Assembly: GCF_937927635.1 (NCBI RefSeq)
Contig: NZ_CALBRW010000019.1
Location: forward strand, 1 to 42,955
Reading direction: 5' to 3'
DNA length: 42,955 bases
Origin: an uncultured Microbacterium sp.
GTDB lineage: Bacteria; Actinomycetota; Actinomycetes; Actinomycetales; Microbacteriaceae
Shown: positions 33,352 to 41,797 of the stretch, piece by piece
Layout: every line of letters starts with the position of its first letter
Position numbering within the stretch: the stretch's first letter is position 1
The notes under the pieces: generated by a model
What the model was told of the DNA's origin: nothing
What the model saw: only the letters and a program-made list of their open reading frames with translations
The model's database searches: none
Position numbers and translations under genes: made by a program

Positions 33352-33418
33352 ATGGGAGAGGCGCGTCGGGAAGTCTGGTCGACACCTCATCAGTCGACCA
33401 CTTTCCAGGAAGTTGCCC
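33352..33418 (+). promoter_or_regulatory. Candidate structured leader RNA, copy 2 (nhaA leader)
   Basis: GTCG (33365-33368), loop GGAAGTCTGGT (33369-33379), then CGAC (33380-33383): the same element as copy 1, with a C-G pair changed to T-A, a compensatory change. GGTCGAC (33377-33383) can alternatively pair with GTCGACC (33393-33399), a perfect 7-bp hairpin. The element ends about 20 bases before the nhaA start. Confidence 0.6.
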
Positions 33419-34774
33419 ATGACCCGCGATACCTCGCCGTCCACCGCGTCCCGTTTCCCTCGCTGGCCAGGAGCATCAGAGGCCGGACGCATCAGCTCAC
33501 TGTTACGCAAAGAAGCCGTGGGCGGGATCCTTCTCGTCGTCGCTGCTGCGATCGCGATTGTCTGGGCAAACTCTCCCGCAGCCGACAGCTATTTCGCGCT
33601 CCGCGAATTCACCTTCGGCTACGAGCCGTGGCACCTGAACCTCTCCCTCGGCGCGTGGGCCGCTGACGGGCTGCTGGCAGTCTTCTTCTTCCTCGTCGGT
33701 CTTGAGCTCAAGAGGGAGGTTGTTGCGGGCGACTTGCGCCGCTTCGGAACGGCCATCGTGCCCATCACCGCAGCCATCGGCGGAGTCGTCGTTCCCGCTC
33801 TCATCTACACCGCGGTCGTGTGGCAGCAGCCGTCGCTACGAGAGGGTTGGGCGATCCCCACCGCCACAGACATCGCTTTCGCTGTCGCAGTGCTCGCGTT
33901 GGTCGGCTCCCACCTGCCCAGCCCGTTGCGGGTGTTCCTACTGACGCTTGCTGTCGTCGATGACCTCATCGCCATTCTCATCATCGCCGTGTTCTATACG
34001 AGTGAGATCGATGTGCTCATGTTGGTAATCGCGGTCACGGTGATCGCCATGTATGGCTTCCTCGCCCAGCGGTACCGGGCGTTCTTCCGCGAGAAGGCAT
34101 TCGCTGCCTGGCTCATCTTGCTTCCTCTTGGCTTCACCGCCTGGGCCTTCCTGCACGCCTCAGGCATCCACGCAACTATCGCTGGCGTCGCCTTGGCCTT
34201 CACGATCCCGGTCCGCGCGAACCGGCGCGACAAGATCCCATCGTCCGGCACGGGTCTCGCTGAGGAGTTCGAGCACCGTTTCCGTCCGCTCTCCGCGGGC
34301 GTCGCCGTGCCGATCTTCGCGTTCTTCGCCGCGGGCGTATCCGTCGGTGGGGTCGACGGCATCCTGCGCGCCGCCACGGACCCCGTCACCATCGGCGTGG
34401 TCGCTGGCCTCGTCCTGGGTAAGCCCATCGGCATCGTCCTCTCCGTGCGCCTGCTGACATGGGTGACCAGAGTTCGTCTTGATCCCGCGTTGCGGTGGAT
34501 CGACCTCATCGGTGTCGGTTTGCTCGCAGGGATCGGATTTACCGTGTCGCTCCTGATCGCAGAACTCAGCTTCGGCGCGGAGAGCCTGCACGGAGACGAC
34601 GCGAAGATCGCGATCATGATTGCCTCACTCCTCGCCTCACTCCTCGCCTCGAGCATCCTGGTCGCCCGCAACCGCAGCTACCGCGCGATCGCACACGCGG
34701 AAACCATTGACGAAGACGGCGATGGAACCCCCGATATCTACCAGGACACACCCCCGACGGGCCCCGCCGGTTAG
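33419..34774 (+). CDS. nhaA: Na+/H+ antiporter NhaA
   Basis: A 451-aa membrane protein exchanging sodium for protons, for pH and salt homeostasis. The ion-binding pair is in LAVVDDLIAI, near residues 180-181. PTATDIAFAVAVLALVGSHLPSPLRVFL and FLHASGIHATIAGVALAF are family landmarks. The C-terminal tail is acidic and short. AGGAAG about 8 bases before ATG 33419 supports the start. A structured leader RNA lies directly upstream. Its stop overlaps the end of the convergent MerR gene by 4 bp. Confidence 0.95.
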   Translation: MTRDTSPSTASRFPRWPGASEAGRISSLLRKEAVGGILLVVAAAIAIVWANSPAADSYFALREFTFGYEPWHLNLSLGAWAADGLLAVFFFLVGLELKREVVAGDLRRFGTAIVPITAAIGGVVVPALIYTAVVWQQPSLREGWAIPTATDIAFAVAVLALVGSHLPSPLRVFLLTLAVVDDLIAILIIAVFYTSEIDVLMLVIAVTVIAMYGFLAQRYRAFFREKAFAAWLILLPLGFTAWAFLHASGIHATIAGVALAFTIPVRANRRDKIPSSGTGLAEEFEHRFRPLSAGVAVPIFAFFAAGVSVGGVDGILRAATDPVTIGVVAGLVLGKPIGIVLSVRLLTWVTRVRLDPALRWIDLIGVGLLAGIGFTVSLLIAELSFGAESLHGDDAKIAIMIASLLASLLASSILVARNRSYRAIAHAETIDEDGDGTPDIYQDTPPTGPAG

Positions 34775-35154
34775 AGGCGGCCGAGTAGCTGTACGAACTC
34801 GTCGGCCATGGCGAGTTGCTCGGTGAGTTTCTGACGGCGCTGGTCGGCGCCTTCACGGATGTCGTCGATTCGAGCACGCAACGCGATGTCGCTCGGGTCG
34901 ATAGTGAGGGCGTCGACGACGTCGAGAAGTTCCCGCATCTCGTCGAGGGTGTACCCCAACGGTTTCATCCTGCGAATGAGGAGGATGCGGTCGACGTCTT
35001 TCTCGGTGTACAGCCGGAACCCGCCCTCGGTGCGCGCGGATGGCTGCACGAGACCCACGTCATCCCAGTGTCGAAGCGAGCGGAACGAGAGCGCCGTGCG
35101 CTCGGCCACTTTACCGATCCGCATCGACTCATCTGTCACGCGCTCGTCTTTCAC
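34771..35154 (-). CDS. MerR-family regulator
   Basis: About 127 aa. MRIGKVAERTALSFRSLRHWDDVGLVQPSAR is the MerR helix-turn-helix; YTEKDVDRILLIRRMKPLGYTLDEMRELL completes the DNA-binding domain, followed by a dimerisation coil. No cysteine effector site is seen, so a metal sensor is unlikely. GTG 35154 was chosen because GGGGGA precedes it; GTG 35175 and ATG 35124 remain possible. It is divergent from sulP, and the CGTTACGTTAGAGTCTAGAAC region between them (about 35175-35195) is the likely shared operator. Confidence 0.82.
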   Translation of the reverse strand: MKDERVTDESMRIGKVAERTALSFRSLRHWDDVGLVQPSARTEGGFRLYTEKDVDRILLIRRMKPLGYTLDEMRELLDVVDALTIDPSDIALRARIDDIREGADQRRQKLTEQLAMADEFVQLLGRL

Positions 35155-35318
35155 AGATTCCCCCACAACACTCACGTTACGTTAGAGTCTAGAACGGCGC
35201 GGCTCTCGCGCCCGCTCCCATATCTTCCCGTGTCGGACGGACCGACGCCTGCGCACTGCTGCGCTCCCATTCGTTTCCCGCGCTCTCACGAGAGAGCCCC
35301 ACACCCTGGAGGGCACAC

Positions 35319-36836
35319 ATGACCGCCGTCACCCCCACCCGCGACTCATCGTCGCGCTATCGCATCGAGCCCACCGTCATGCAGGCGCTGCGCAGCCCAC
35401 ATCTGCTCACCCGTGAAGTGCTCGCGGGCCTCGTCGTCGCCCTCGCGCTGATCCCGGAGGCGATCGCGTTCTCGATCATCGCGGGTGTCGACCCTCGGCT
35501 GGGACTGTTCTCGTCGTTCATCATGGCGGTCGCGATCGCGTTCCTCGGCGGCCGCCCCGCGATGATCACCGCAGCCACCGGCGCGATCGCGCTCGTCATC
35601 GCGCCGGTGGCCCGCGAGTACGGCATGGACTACTTCATCGCCACTGTTCTTCTCGGCGGACTCATCCAGATCGTCCTCGCCCTCCTCGGCGTCGCCAAGC
35701 TGATGCGCTTCATCCCGCGCTCGGTGATGGTCGGGTTCGTGAACGCCCTGGCGATCCTGATCTTCACCTCCCAGCTCCCCCAACTCTTCGACGTGCCCTG
35801 GCTGGTCTACCCGCTCGTCGCCGTCGGACTCCTGGTGATGTTCCTCATGCCGCGCATCACGAAGGTCGTCCCGGCGCCGCTCGTCGCCATCGTGCTGCTC
35901 ACCGCCGCCGTCGTCGTCTTCGCCTGGAACGTCCCGAACGTGGGCGACCAGGGCGAACTCCCCCAGAGACTTCCGGAGCTGTTCATTCCGAACGTGCCTC
36001 TGAACCTGGAGACGCTGCAGACCATCGCCCCCTACGCTCTCGCCATGGCCGTCGTCGGCCTTCTCGAGTCGCTCATGACTGCGAAGCTCGTCGACGACAT
36101 CACCGACACCCACTCGCGCAAGACCCGAGAGGCACTCGGCCAGGGGGCGGCGAACATCCTCTCGGGTGCGTTCGGCGGCATGGGCGGTTGCGCGATGATC
36201 GGCCAGACCATGATAAACGTCAAGGCCTCCGGCGCGCGCACCCGCATCTCGACCTTCCTGGCCGGCGTCTTCCTGCTCGTGCTGGTGCTCGCGCTCGGTG
36301 ACGTGGTGGCGATCATCCCGATGGCCGCTCTCGTCGCCGTCATGATCCTCGTCTCGATCGCTACCTTCGACTGGCACAGCATCCGCCCGAGCACTCTCAA
36401 GCGGATGCCGAAGAGCGAGACCGCCGTCATGCTCATCACCGTGGTTGCGACCGTCTGGACGCACAACCTCGCCGTCGGGGTCATCCTCGGAGTCATCGCC
36501 GCGATGCTCATGTTCGCCCGCCGCGTCGCCCACTTTGTCAGCGTCACCCGAACCCTCAGCGACACCGGCGACACAGCGCACTACGCCGTCGACGGAGAAC
36601 TGTTCTTCGCGTCCAGCAACGACCTCACCACCCAGTTCGAGTACGCCGACGACCCCGACACCGTGATCATCGACATGAGCCAGTCCCACGTCTGGGATGC
36701 ATCCACCGTCGCAGCCCTCGACGCGATCGTCACCAAGTACGAAAACCACGGAACGAACGTCACCATCGAAGGACTCAACGACACCGCAGCAGCCTTCCAC
36801 GGCCGTCTCACCGGTAACCTCGGCGCCGGCCACTGA
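35319..36836 (+). CDS. SulP-family anion transporter with STAS domain
   Basis: A 505-aa SLC26/SulP membrane transporter. The core starts at EVLAGLVVALALIPEAIAFSIIAGVDPRLGL, and ITAATGAIALVIAP and NVKASGARTRISTF are family segments. A C-terminal STAS domain is visible at about 415-500 (VIIDMSQSHVWDASTVAALD). Substrates in the family include sulfate and bicarbonate; the shorter N-terminus and next-to-NhaA location would fit a bicarbonate role, which is inference. GGAGGG about 7 bases before ATG 35319 supports the start. It is divergent from the MerR gene, its probable regulator. Confidence 0.9.
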   Translation: MTAVTPTRDSSSRYRIEPTVMQALRSPHLLTREVLAGLVVALALIPEAIAFSIIAGVDPRLGLFSSFIMAVAIAFLGGRPAMITAATGAIALVIAPVAREYGMDYFIATVLLGGLIQIVLALLGVAKLMRFIPRSVMVGFVNALAILIFTSQLPQLFDVPWLVYPLVAVGLLVMFLMPRITKVVPAPLVAIVLLTAAVVVFAWNVPNVGDQGELPQRLPELFIPNVPLNLETLQTIAPYALAMAVVGLLESLMTAKLVDDITDTHSRKTREALGQGAANILSGAFGGMGGCAMIGQTMINVKASGARTRISTFLAGVFLLVLVLALGDVVAIIPMAALVAVMILVSIATFDWHSIRPSTLKRMPKSETAVMLITVVATVWTHNLAVGVILGVIAAMLMFARRVAHFVSVTRTLSDTGDTAHYAVDGELFFASSNDLTTQFEYADDPDTVIIDMSQSHVWDASTVAALDAIVTKYENHGTNVTIEGLNDTAAAFHGRLTGNLGAGH

Positions 36837-36882
36837 GCCAGCCACGACCACGTAAGAGGAGATCCCTTCCGGTAGGCGCGAT

Positions 36883-36898
36883 CCAGGCAAGCCTGGAC
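36883..36898 (+). terminator. Small hairpin after sulP
   Basis: TCCAGGCAAGCCTGGA forms a perfect 6-7-bp stem 46 bases after the sulP stop and 32 bases before lgt. There is no T-run, so it could be an attenuator or simply a leader hairpin. Confidence 0.35.
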
Positions 36899-36930
36899 CT
36901 AGACGATGATGTATGAAGGAATTCGAACCG

Positions 36931-37842
36931 ATGCCAGATGAGGAGCGGTACGCAGTGCTTCCGACCAATCTTCCCAGCCCGCCTTCATCCTGGGCCCAGT
37001 TCGCTCTCGGGCCCCTGACGATCCACACCTACGCGCTATGCATCATCGCCGGGATCATCGCCGCCGTCATCATCACTCAACGACGCCTCTCCGCGCGCGG
37101 CGCGGAGGACGGCGTGGTTATCGACATCGTCATCTGGGCGGTCCCGATCGGTATCATCGGAGCCCGGTTTTACCACGTGTTCACCCACGTCGGGGACTAC
37201 TTCTATCCCGGGGCGAACCTCGGGAACATCTTCGCCATCTGGGACGGCGGCAACGCCCTCTACGGGTCCCTCCTGGGCGGCGCTGTCGGCGCGTACATCG
37301 GCTGCCGACGAACCGGTATCCGGCTTTGGTCCTTCGCCGATGCTCTCGCGCCCGCGATGCTCATCGCGCAGTCCATGGGCCGGGTGGGCAATTACTTCAA
37401 TCACGAACTCTTCGGGCTGCCCACCACTCTTCCGTGGGGGCTCGAGATCCTGCCGACGGACACCATGTTCCCGGACGGCCTCCCGGCCGGAACGCTGTTC
37501 CACCCGCTGTTCCTGTACGAGATCATCTGGAACTTGATCGGCGTCGCGATCATCCTCCTCCTCGAGCGCAGATACCGGTTCCGGTGGGGACGCGCCTTCG
37601 CCCTCTACCTCATCTGGTACGGCCTCGGACGCAGCTGGCTCGAGGCCATCAGAATCGACCCCACCAGTGACGCCCTGTTCGGCATCCCCGCGAACGTTTG
37701 GGCATCCTTCGTCGTCGTCGCCCTCGGCATCGTGCTATTCGTCGTCCAGGGGCGACGACACCCCGAACCCGAACCCTCCGTGTACCAAGAACGACGCGCG
37801 CCAGCGGTGGAACATCAGCCCAGCAGTGCAGACGAGAGCTGA
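36931..37842 (+). CDS. lgt: Prolipoprotein diacylglyceryl transferase
   Basis: A 303-aa membrane enzyme adding diacylglycerol to the lipobox cysteine of prelipoproteins. The Lgt signature is SMGRVGNYFNHELFGLPT. Further segments are IGARFYHVFTH, GNALYGSLLGG (catalytic region) and WYGLGRSWLEAIRID. Seven TM helices are expected and seen as hydrophobic runs. AAGGA about 10 bases before ATG 36931 favours this start over ATG 36913. Most actinobacteria keep a chromosomal lgt near trp or pyk genes, so this copy beside transporters and a MITE-like element may be a second one. Confidence 0.92.
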   Translation: MPDEERYAVLPTNLPSPPSSWAQFALGPLTIHTYALCIIAGIIAAVIITQRRLSARGAEDGVVIDIVIWAVPIGIIGARFYHVFTHVGDYFYPGANLGNIFAIWDGGNALYGSLLGGAVGAYIGCRRTGIRLWSFADALAPAMLIAQSMGRVGNYFNHELFGLPTTLPWGLEILPTDTMFPDGLPAGTLFHPLFLYEIIWNLIGVAIILLLERRYRFRWGRAFALYLIWYGLGRSWLEAIRIDPTSDALFGIPANVWASFVVVALGIVLFVVQGRRHPEPEPSVYQERRAPAVEHQPSSADES

Positions 37843-37915
37843 ACGCCACCCACACCTCCAGCTGCAACTAGTTCTGTCTGAGCGATCACCGACACAACGC
37901 CTCTTGACGTGGTGC

Positions 37916-38084
37916 GCCGAAAATCCCTGCCGAAAGGGGTTTCCGGAGATCGTTTGTGGCGCCTTATAAGGAGCCACCGGGCCAGTAACGCCAAAGACGA
38001 TCGTTTCCGGCGCGGTATCACTTGGTTGCCGGGGCGGTCGCCGCTAATGGGAGCCGGAACCCCGTTCTGGCAGGGACCTTCGGC
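37916..38084. mobile_element. 169-bp MITE-like element with 31-bp terminal inverted repeats
   Basis: The left arm (37916-37946, GCCGAA..TCCCTGCC..) and right arm (38054-38084) are inverted repeats matching at 25 of 31 positions. Between them lies a near-perfect palindrome at 37956-37977 (GTGGC...CCTTATAAGG...GCCAC) and a direct repeat of GATCGTTT..GGCGC at 37948 and 37999. No coding capacity. A target-site duplication is not evident. The rest of the 411-bp gap (37843-38253) shows nothing else. Confidence 0.55.
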
Positions 38085-38253
38085 TGGTGCCGCGACCGGA
38101 CTTGCTAGCGGTCGAGCTGCGGAGGGCGCGTTTGTGGCGGGCGTACTCTTGTCCGATGACTCGACCTCTCACGAAGTGGCATTCCGCGCACGTAGAGCTC
38201 GACCTCCGTCGGGATGTGCCTTCCATAGCCGCGCCGGGAGAAGGAACGGGGCG

Positions 38254-38970
38254 ATGATGTCCGCGACGCATCCGGGTGAGCCTCACCGCGGCGATCTCGC
38301 CGGGCGCCTCAACTGGCTCAGGGCCGGCGTGCTCGGCGCGAATGACGGCATCGTGTCGGTCGCATCGCTCGTCGTCGGTGTCGCGGGGGCGACGACCGAT
38401 TCCGCGACGCTGCTCGCCGCGGGTGTCGCCGGTCTCGTCGGTGGGGCGATCTCGATGGCGCTCGGGGAGTACGTGTCGGTGAGCAGCCAGCGAGACAGCC
38501 AGCGGGCTCTGATCGAGAAGGAACGGGGTGAGCTGGCCGATGATCCGGCGACCGAGCTCGAGGAGCTGGTGGGCATCTACCAGGCGAAAGGCCTGCGCCC
38601 CGCGACCGCACGCCTCGTGGCGGAGGAGCTCACCGCGCAGGATCCGCTGACCGCGCATCTCGAAGCGGAGCTCGGCATCTCCGAGAACCAGGTGCTCAGC
38701 CCGTGGGCGGCGGCGGGGGCCTCAGCGCTCGCCTTCGCGCTCGGCGCGATGCTTCCGCTGTTGGCGATCCTGCTCCCGCCTCCGGAGATCCGCGTGCAGG
38801 TCGCGTTCGCAGTGGTGCTGCTGGCGCTCGCGCTGACCGGATTCATCAGCGCGAGGATCGGCGGGAACCCCGCGCTCAGGCCCACGATCAGGGTGGTGCT
38901 CGGTGGCGCGATCGCGCTGGTGGTCACATTCGCGATCGGGACGCTCCTCGGGACGACCGGCGTTGCCTGA
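38254..38970 (+). CDS. VIT1/CCC1 family iron/manganese transporter
   Basis: A 238-aa membrane protein that moves Fe2+/Mn2+. The start LRAGVLGANDGIVSVASLVVGVAGA and MALGEYVSVSSQRD are the family's first two TM signatures. A soluble cytoplasmic loop rich in Glu (ERGELADDPATELEELVGIYQAKGL, about 90-125) matches the metal-binding loop of VIT1. Three further TM helices follow. AAGGA about 8 bases before ATG 38254 supports the start; ATG 38257 is also possible. Confidence 0.9.
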   Translation: MMSATHPGEPHRGDLAGRLNWLRAGVLGANDGIVSVASLVVGVAGATTDSATLLAAGVAGLVGGAISMALGEYVSVSSQRDSQRALIEKERGELADDPATELEELVGIYQAKGLRPATARLVAEELTAQDPLTAHLEAELGISENQVLSPWAAAGASALAFALGAMLPLLAILLPPPEIRVQVAFAVVLLALALTGFISARIGGNPALRPTIRVVLGGAIALVVTFAIGTLLGTTGVA

Positions 38971-39043
38971 GAGACAGCCATGAGTCGTCTATCGGGGGCC
39001 GTTCCTTAGACCTGTCTCAGAGTCGGGACAGCACGCTTCCCCT

Positions 39044-39211
39044 ATGACCACTCTGACGACAAGACCTCGTGCTTCCGTCCCCGGCGCTTCCCCGATGCCA
39101 CCGCGGGCGACCCGTCGTGGGCGCGCGCGGGTTTGGCGTGCAGCGGCGATCTCGGTGATCTGGGCGACCAGTCTGTTCGTCGTCGCTCTGTGGGTCGCGG
39201 TGGTGGAGTGA
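39044..39211 (+). CDS. 55-aa single-pass membrane protein
   Basis: A short frame from ATG 39044: a basic Arg-rich N-terminus, then one TM helix (ISVIWATSLFVVALWVAVV). Its TGA overlaps the GTG start of the flavocytochrome gene (GTGA), which argues that it is real. It could be a small subunit or anchor of the redox complex. The operon promoter should lie in the 73 bp upstream, where CTGTC...GACAG (39012-39031) forms a short inverted repeat. Confidence 0.6.
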   Translation: MTTLTTRPRASVPGASPMPPRATRRGRARVWRAAAISVIWATSLFVVALWVAVVE

Positions 39212-40467
39212 CCGCAGTCCTGGGTGTCAACGCCGAGACCGTCACGACGCTCGGGCGCCTCACCGGGCTGGTCGCGGCGAATCTGCTGCTCTATCAGGTG
39301 CTGCTGATGGCGCGTGTTCCGCTGTTCGAGCGCGGATTCGGTCGTGACGGGATCACGCGGATGCATCGCTTCGTCGGATTCTGGTCGTTTTGGTTGATGG
39401 GCGCGCACATCGCGCTGCTCGCGGTGGGTTACGCGATGGCGGCTGGCATCAACCCGTTCGTGCAGCTGTGGGCTTTCGTATGGGACTACCCGGGGATGCT
39501 CCTGGCCACGGCGGGCACTCTGCTGATCCTCCTCGTCGTCGTGACCTCGATCCGCCGTGCTCGTCGGCGCCTGCGGTACGAGTCCTGGCACCTCCTGCAC
39601 CTCTACGCCTATCTCGGTGTCGGACTCGCGCTGCCGCACCAGCTGTGGACGGGCGCCGACTTCCTGTCCTCGCCGGTCGCGACCGTCTATTGGTGGTCGA
39701 TCTGGGCCCTCGCTGCGGGGTCGGTGCTGGCGTTCCGCATCGGGATGCCGCTGCTGCGGTCCTCCCGTCGGGCGTTGCGGGTGGCGGGGGTTGAGGCGGA
39801 CGGCGCGCGGGGTGTCACCATCCGAGTCGAGGGTCGCGACATCGCGACCCTCGGGGCCAGGGCCGGTCAGTTCTTCGTCTGGCGCTTCATCGATGGACCC
39901 GGCTGGACTCGCGGACACCCGTTCTCGCTCTCCGCTGCGCCGGGAAGCGAGCTGACGCTGACCGCCCGTGTCGTGGGCGACGGCACACGACGCCTCACCA
40001 CGCTGCTCCCCGGCACCAGGGTCATCGTGGAAGGACCATACGGGGAGATGACCGGCGAGCGCAGGACCGGGACGAAGCTGCTCATGATCGGCGCAGGCGC
40101 CGGTGTCGCACCGCTCGTCTCGCTGCTCGAGACGGAACGGTACCGACCGGGAGACGCGATGCTCATCACCCGGGAGTCCGCGGCAGAGGACGCTCTTCGG
40201 CAGGAGGCCATCGCTCACCTCATCAACACCCGTGGCCTGAGCTACCTGCCGTTCATCGGCCCGCGATCGTCCGGCGCGTCGAGCTGGATCCCCGCCACGC
40301 ACGAGGCGTGGTCGGGCGCCGACCTCCTTCACCACCTCGTGCCGGAGCCGAAGGACCATGACGTCTTCATCTGCGGCGCTGAGGCGTGGATGAAAGACCT
40401 CAGGCGTGACCTGGTCCACGCCGGTTTCCCCGCCCATCGCATCCATTCCGAATCGTTCACGATCTGA
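39208..40467 (+). CDS. Ferric-reductase-like transmembrane flavocytochrome
   Basis: A 419-aa protein. Residues 1-200 hold five or six TM helices with paired His residues (MHRFVGFW, GAHIALL, WHLLHLYAYLGVGLALPH), the haem ligands of the ferric-reductase/NOX fold. The C-terminal half is a cytoplasmic FAD/NAD(P) reductase: RGHPFSLSAAPG binds FAD and LLMIGAGAGVAPLVSLLE binds NAD(P). It should pass electrons from NAD(P)H across the membrane. GTG 39208 was chosen by overlap with the 55-aa gene. The next gene is a flavinylated exported protein, its likely electron acceptor. Confidence 0.88.
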   Translation: MTAVLGVNAETVTTLGRLTGLVAANLLLYQVLLMARVPLFERGFGRDGITRMHRFVGFWSFWLMGAHIALLAVGYAMAAGINPFVQLWAFVWDYPGMLLATAGTLLILLVVVTSIRRARRRLRYESWHLLHLYAYLGVGLALPHQLWTGADFLSSPVATVYWWSIWALAAGSVLAFRIGMPLLRSSRRALRVAGVEADGARGVTIRVEGRDIATLGARAGQFFVWRFIDGPGWTRGHPFSLSAAPGSELTLTARVVGDGTRRLTTLLPGTRVIVEGPYGEMTGERRTGTKLLMIGAGAGVAPLVSLLETERYRPGDAMLITRESAAEDALRQEAIAHLINTRGLSYLPFIGPRSSGASSWIPATHEAWSGADLLHHLVPEPKDHDVFICGAEAWMKDLRRDLVHAGFPAHRIHSESFTI

Positions 40468-40481
40468 GCAGGGAGACGGCC

Positions 40482-40961
40482 ATGAAGAAGATCCTCTACA
40501 CACTCCTCGCCACGGTCAGTGGCCTGGTGCTTCTGTTCAGCTACAGAACGTCTCTGCAGGCCGTCACCCCGACCGACGCCAGCGCGGCGACAGCGGGCAG
40601 TTCGTCGACGACCACCGACACCGGCGCGAGCGGCTCCGGAACCACGTCGTCGAACTCGGGAACCACGTCTGGCACCGGCCTTGCCGACGGAAACTACACC
40701 GGCGCATCGTCGCAGACACGCTACGGGCCGGTGCAGGTGCAGATCACCGTCTCCGGCGGACACATCACGGATGCGCAGGCGGTCGACTACCCGAACAGCA
40801 ACGGTCGAGATCGGCAGGTCAACGGCACCGCGATCCCGAGGCTCGTCTCGGAGACGATCAAGGCGCAGAGCTCGAAGATCCAGATGGTGTCCGGTGCCAC
40901 ATACACGAGCAGTGGCTACCTCTCGTCGCTGCAGAGCGCGATCGACCAGGCGCACGGCTGA
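40482..40961 (+). CDS. Exported FMN-binding protein
   Basis: A 159-aa protein. Residues 1-25 form an uncleaved or signal-type TM helix; residues 30-65 are a Ser/Thr/Gly linker. The FMN-binding domain follows (YGPVQVQITVSGGHITDAQAVDYP). MVSGATYTSSGY at 136-147 is the flavinylation motif: by analogy with NqrC, FMN is esterified to Thr142 by ApbE. It begins 14 bp after the flavocytochrome gene, and its stop overlaps the apbE start (TGATG). It is the outer electron carrier of the module. Confidence 0.88.
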   Translation: MKKILYTLLATVSGLVLLFSYRTSLQAVTPTDASAATAGSSSTTTDTGASGSGTTSSNSGTTSGTGLADGNYTGASSQTRYGPVQVQITVSGGHITDAQAVDYPNSNGRDRQVNGTAIPRLVSETIKAQSSKIQMVSGATYTSSGYLSSLQSAIDQAHG

Positions 40962-41797
40962 TGCAAACCGCGAATGAGGGGACGCGGGTCTGGGTCGAGG
41001 AGATCATGGGCATCCCGATGAGCATCCACCTGATCGGTTTGGAAGAGAAGACCGATGCGGGCGCCGATCGGGCAGTGCGTGCGTGCTTCGACGAACTGCG
41101 CGAGATCGATCGGGTGTTCTCGACATATCGCACCGATTCCGATATCAGTCGCATCCGTCGCGGCGAGCTCTCCATCGCCGACGCTGAGAGCAGGGTCGCG
41201 CTGGTCGCTGATGCCTGCGAACGCGCCGAACAAGTGACCGGAGGCCTGTTCTCTGCCTGGTGGCGGGGGTGGTTCGACCCGACGGGATACGTTAAGGGCT
41301 GGGCTGTGGAAGCTGCTGCCCGTCGGCACCTCGAGCCGCTGCTGGGTGCGGCGACCGCGGTCGGGATCAACGCCGGAGGAGACCTGCAGCTGTTCACGGC
41401 TGCGGGAGCCGACTGACGATGGCAGGTGGGCATCGCCGACCCGCACGACCGCGGCCAGTTGGTCGCGGTTGTCGGCGTGGCGAACGGTGCGGTGGCGACC
41501 TCAGGGCCGGCGGAGCGCGGGCATCACATCCTCGATCCGCGCACCGGCCGGCCCGCGACAGGCACCGCGTCGGCCACGATCGTGACCGACGGTCTCACGC
41601 AGGCGGACGTCTGGGCGACCGCTGCCGTGGTGGCCGGCCCGGCGAACCGCTCGTGGATCGCGGCTGCGGGGTCGCGCACCGGCATCATCGTCGACGATGA
41701 GCACCACGTCACGCGCTGGCTGGGCACGACGATCGTGGACGTGCAGACGACGGCTGGTTCGCAGCCGATCGGAGGATACGCACTCGTTCAGGCATGA
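40961..41797 (+). pseudogene. apbE: ApbE flavin transferase, interrupted by an in-frame TGA
   Basis: The frame from ATG 40961 to 41797 encodes 278 residues of an FAD:protein FMN transferase, except for TGA at 41414-41416. The N-terminal part has EEIMGIPMSIHLIG, FDPTGYVKGWAVE and GINAGGDLQLF. After the stop the same frame continues WQVGIADPHDRG, GHHILDPRTGRPA and TASATIVTDGLTQADVWATAAVV. The interrupted codon corresponds to a Trp in ordinary ApbE proteins (DWRWxVGI), so one G-to-A change explains it. Alternatives are a sequencing error or stop readthrough. Without ApbE the adjacent FMN-binding protein could not be flavinylated unless another copy exists. Confidence 0.85.

Noticed and set aside
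24270..38240. One large island spanning from the Qat genes to the MITE-like element
   Set aside because: GC rises again near 32.8 kb and no matching end repeats were found between the two points, so a single unit cannot be supported.
41414..41416. Selenocysteine codon in apbE
   Set aside because: The residue expected here is Trp, no SECIS-like hairpin was recognised, and ApbE is not a selenoprotein.
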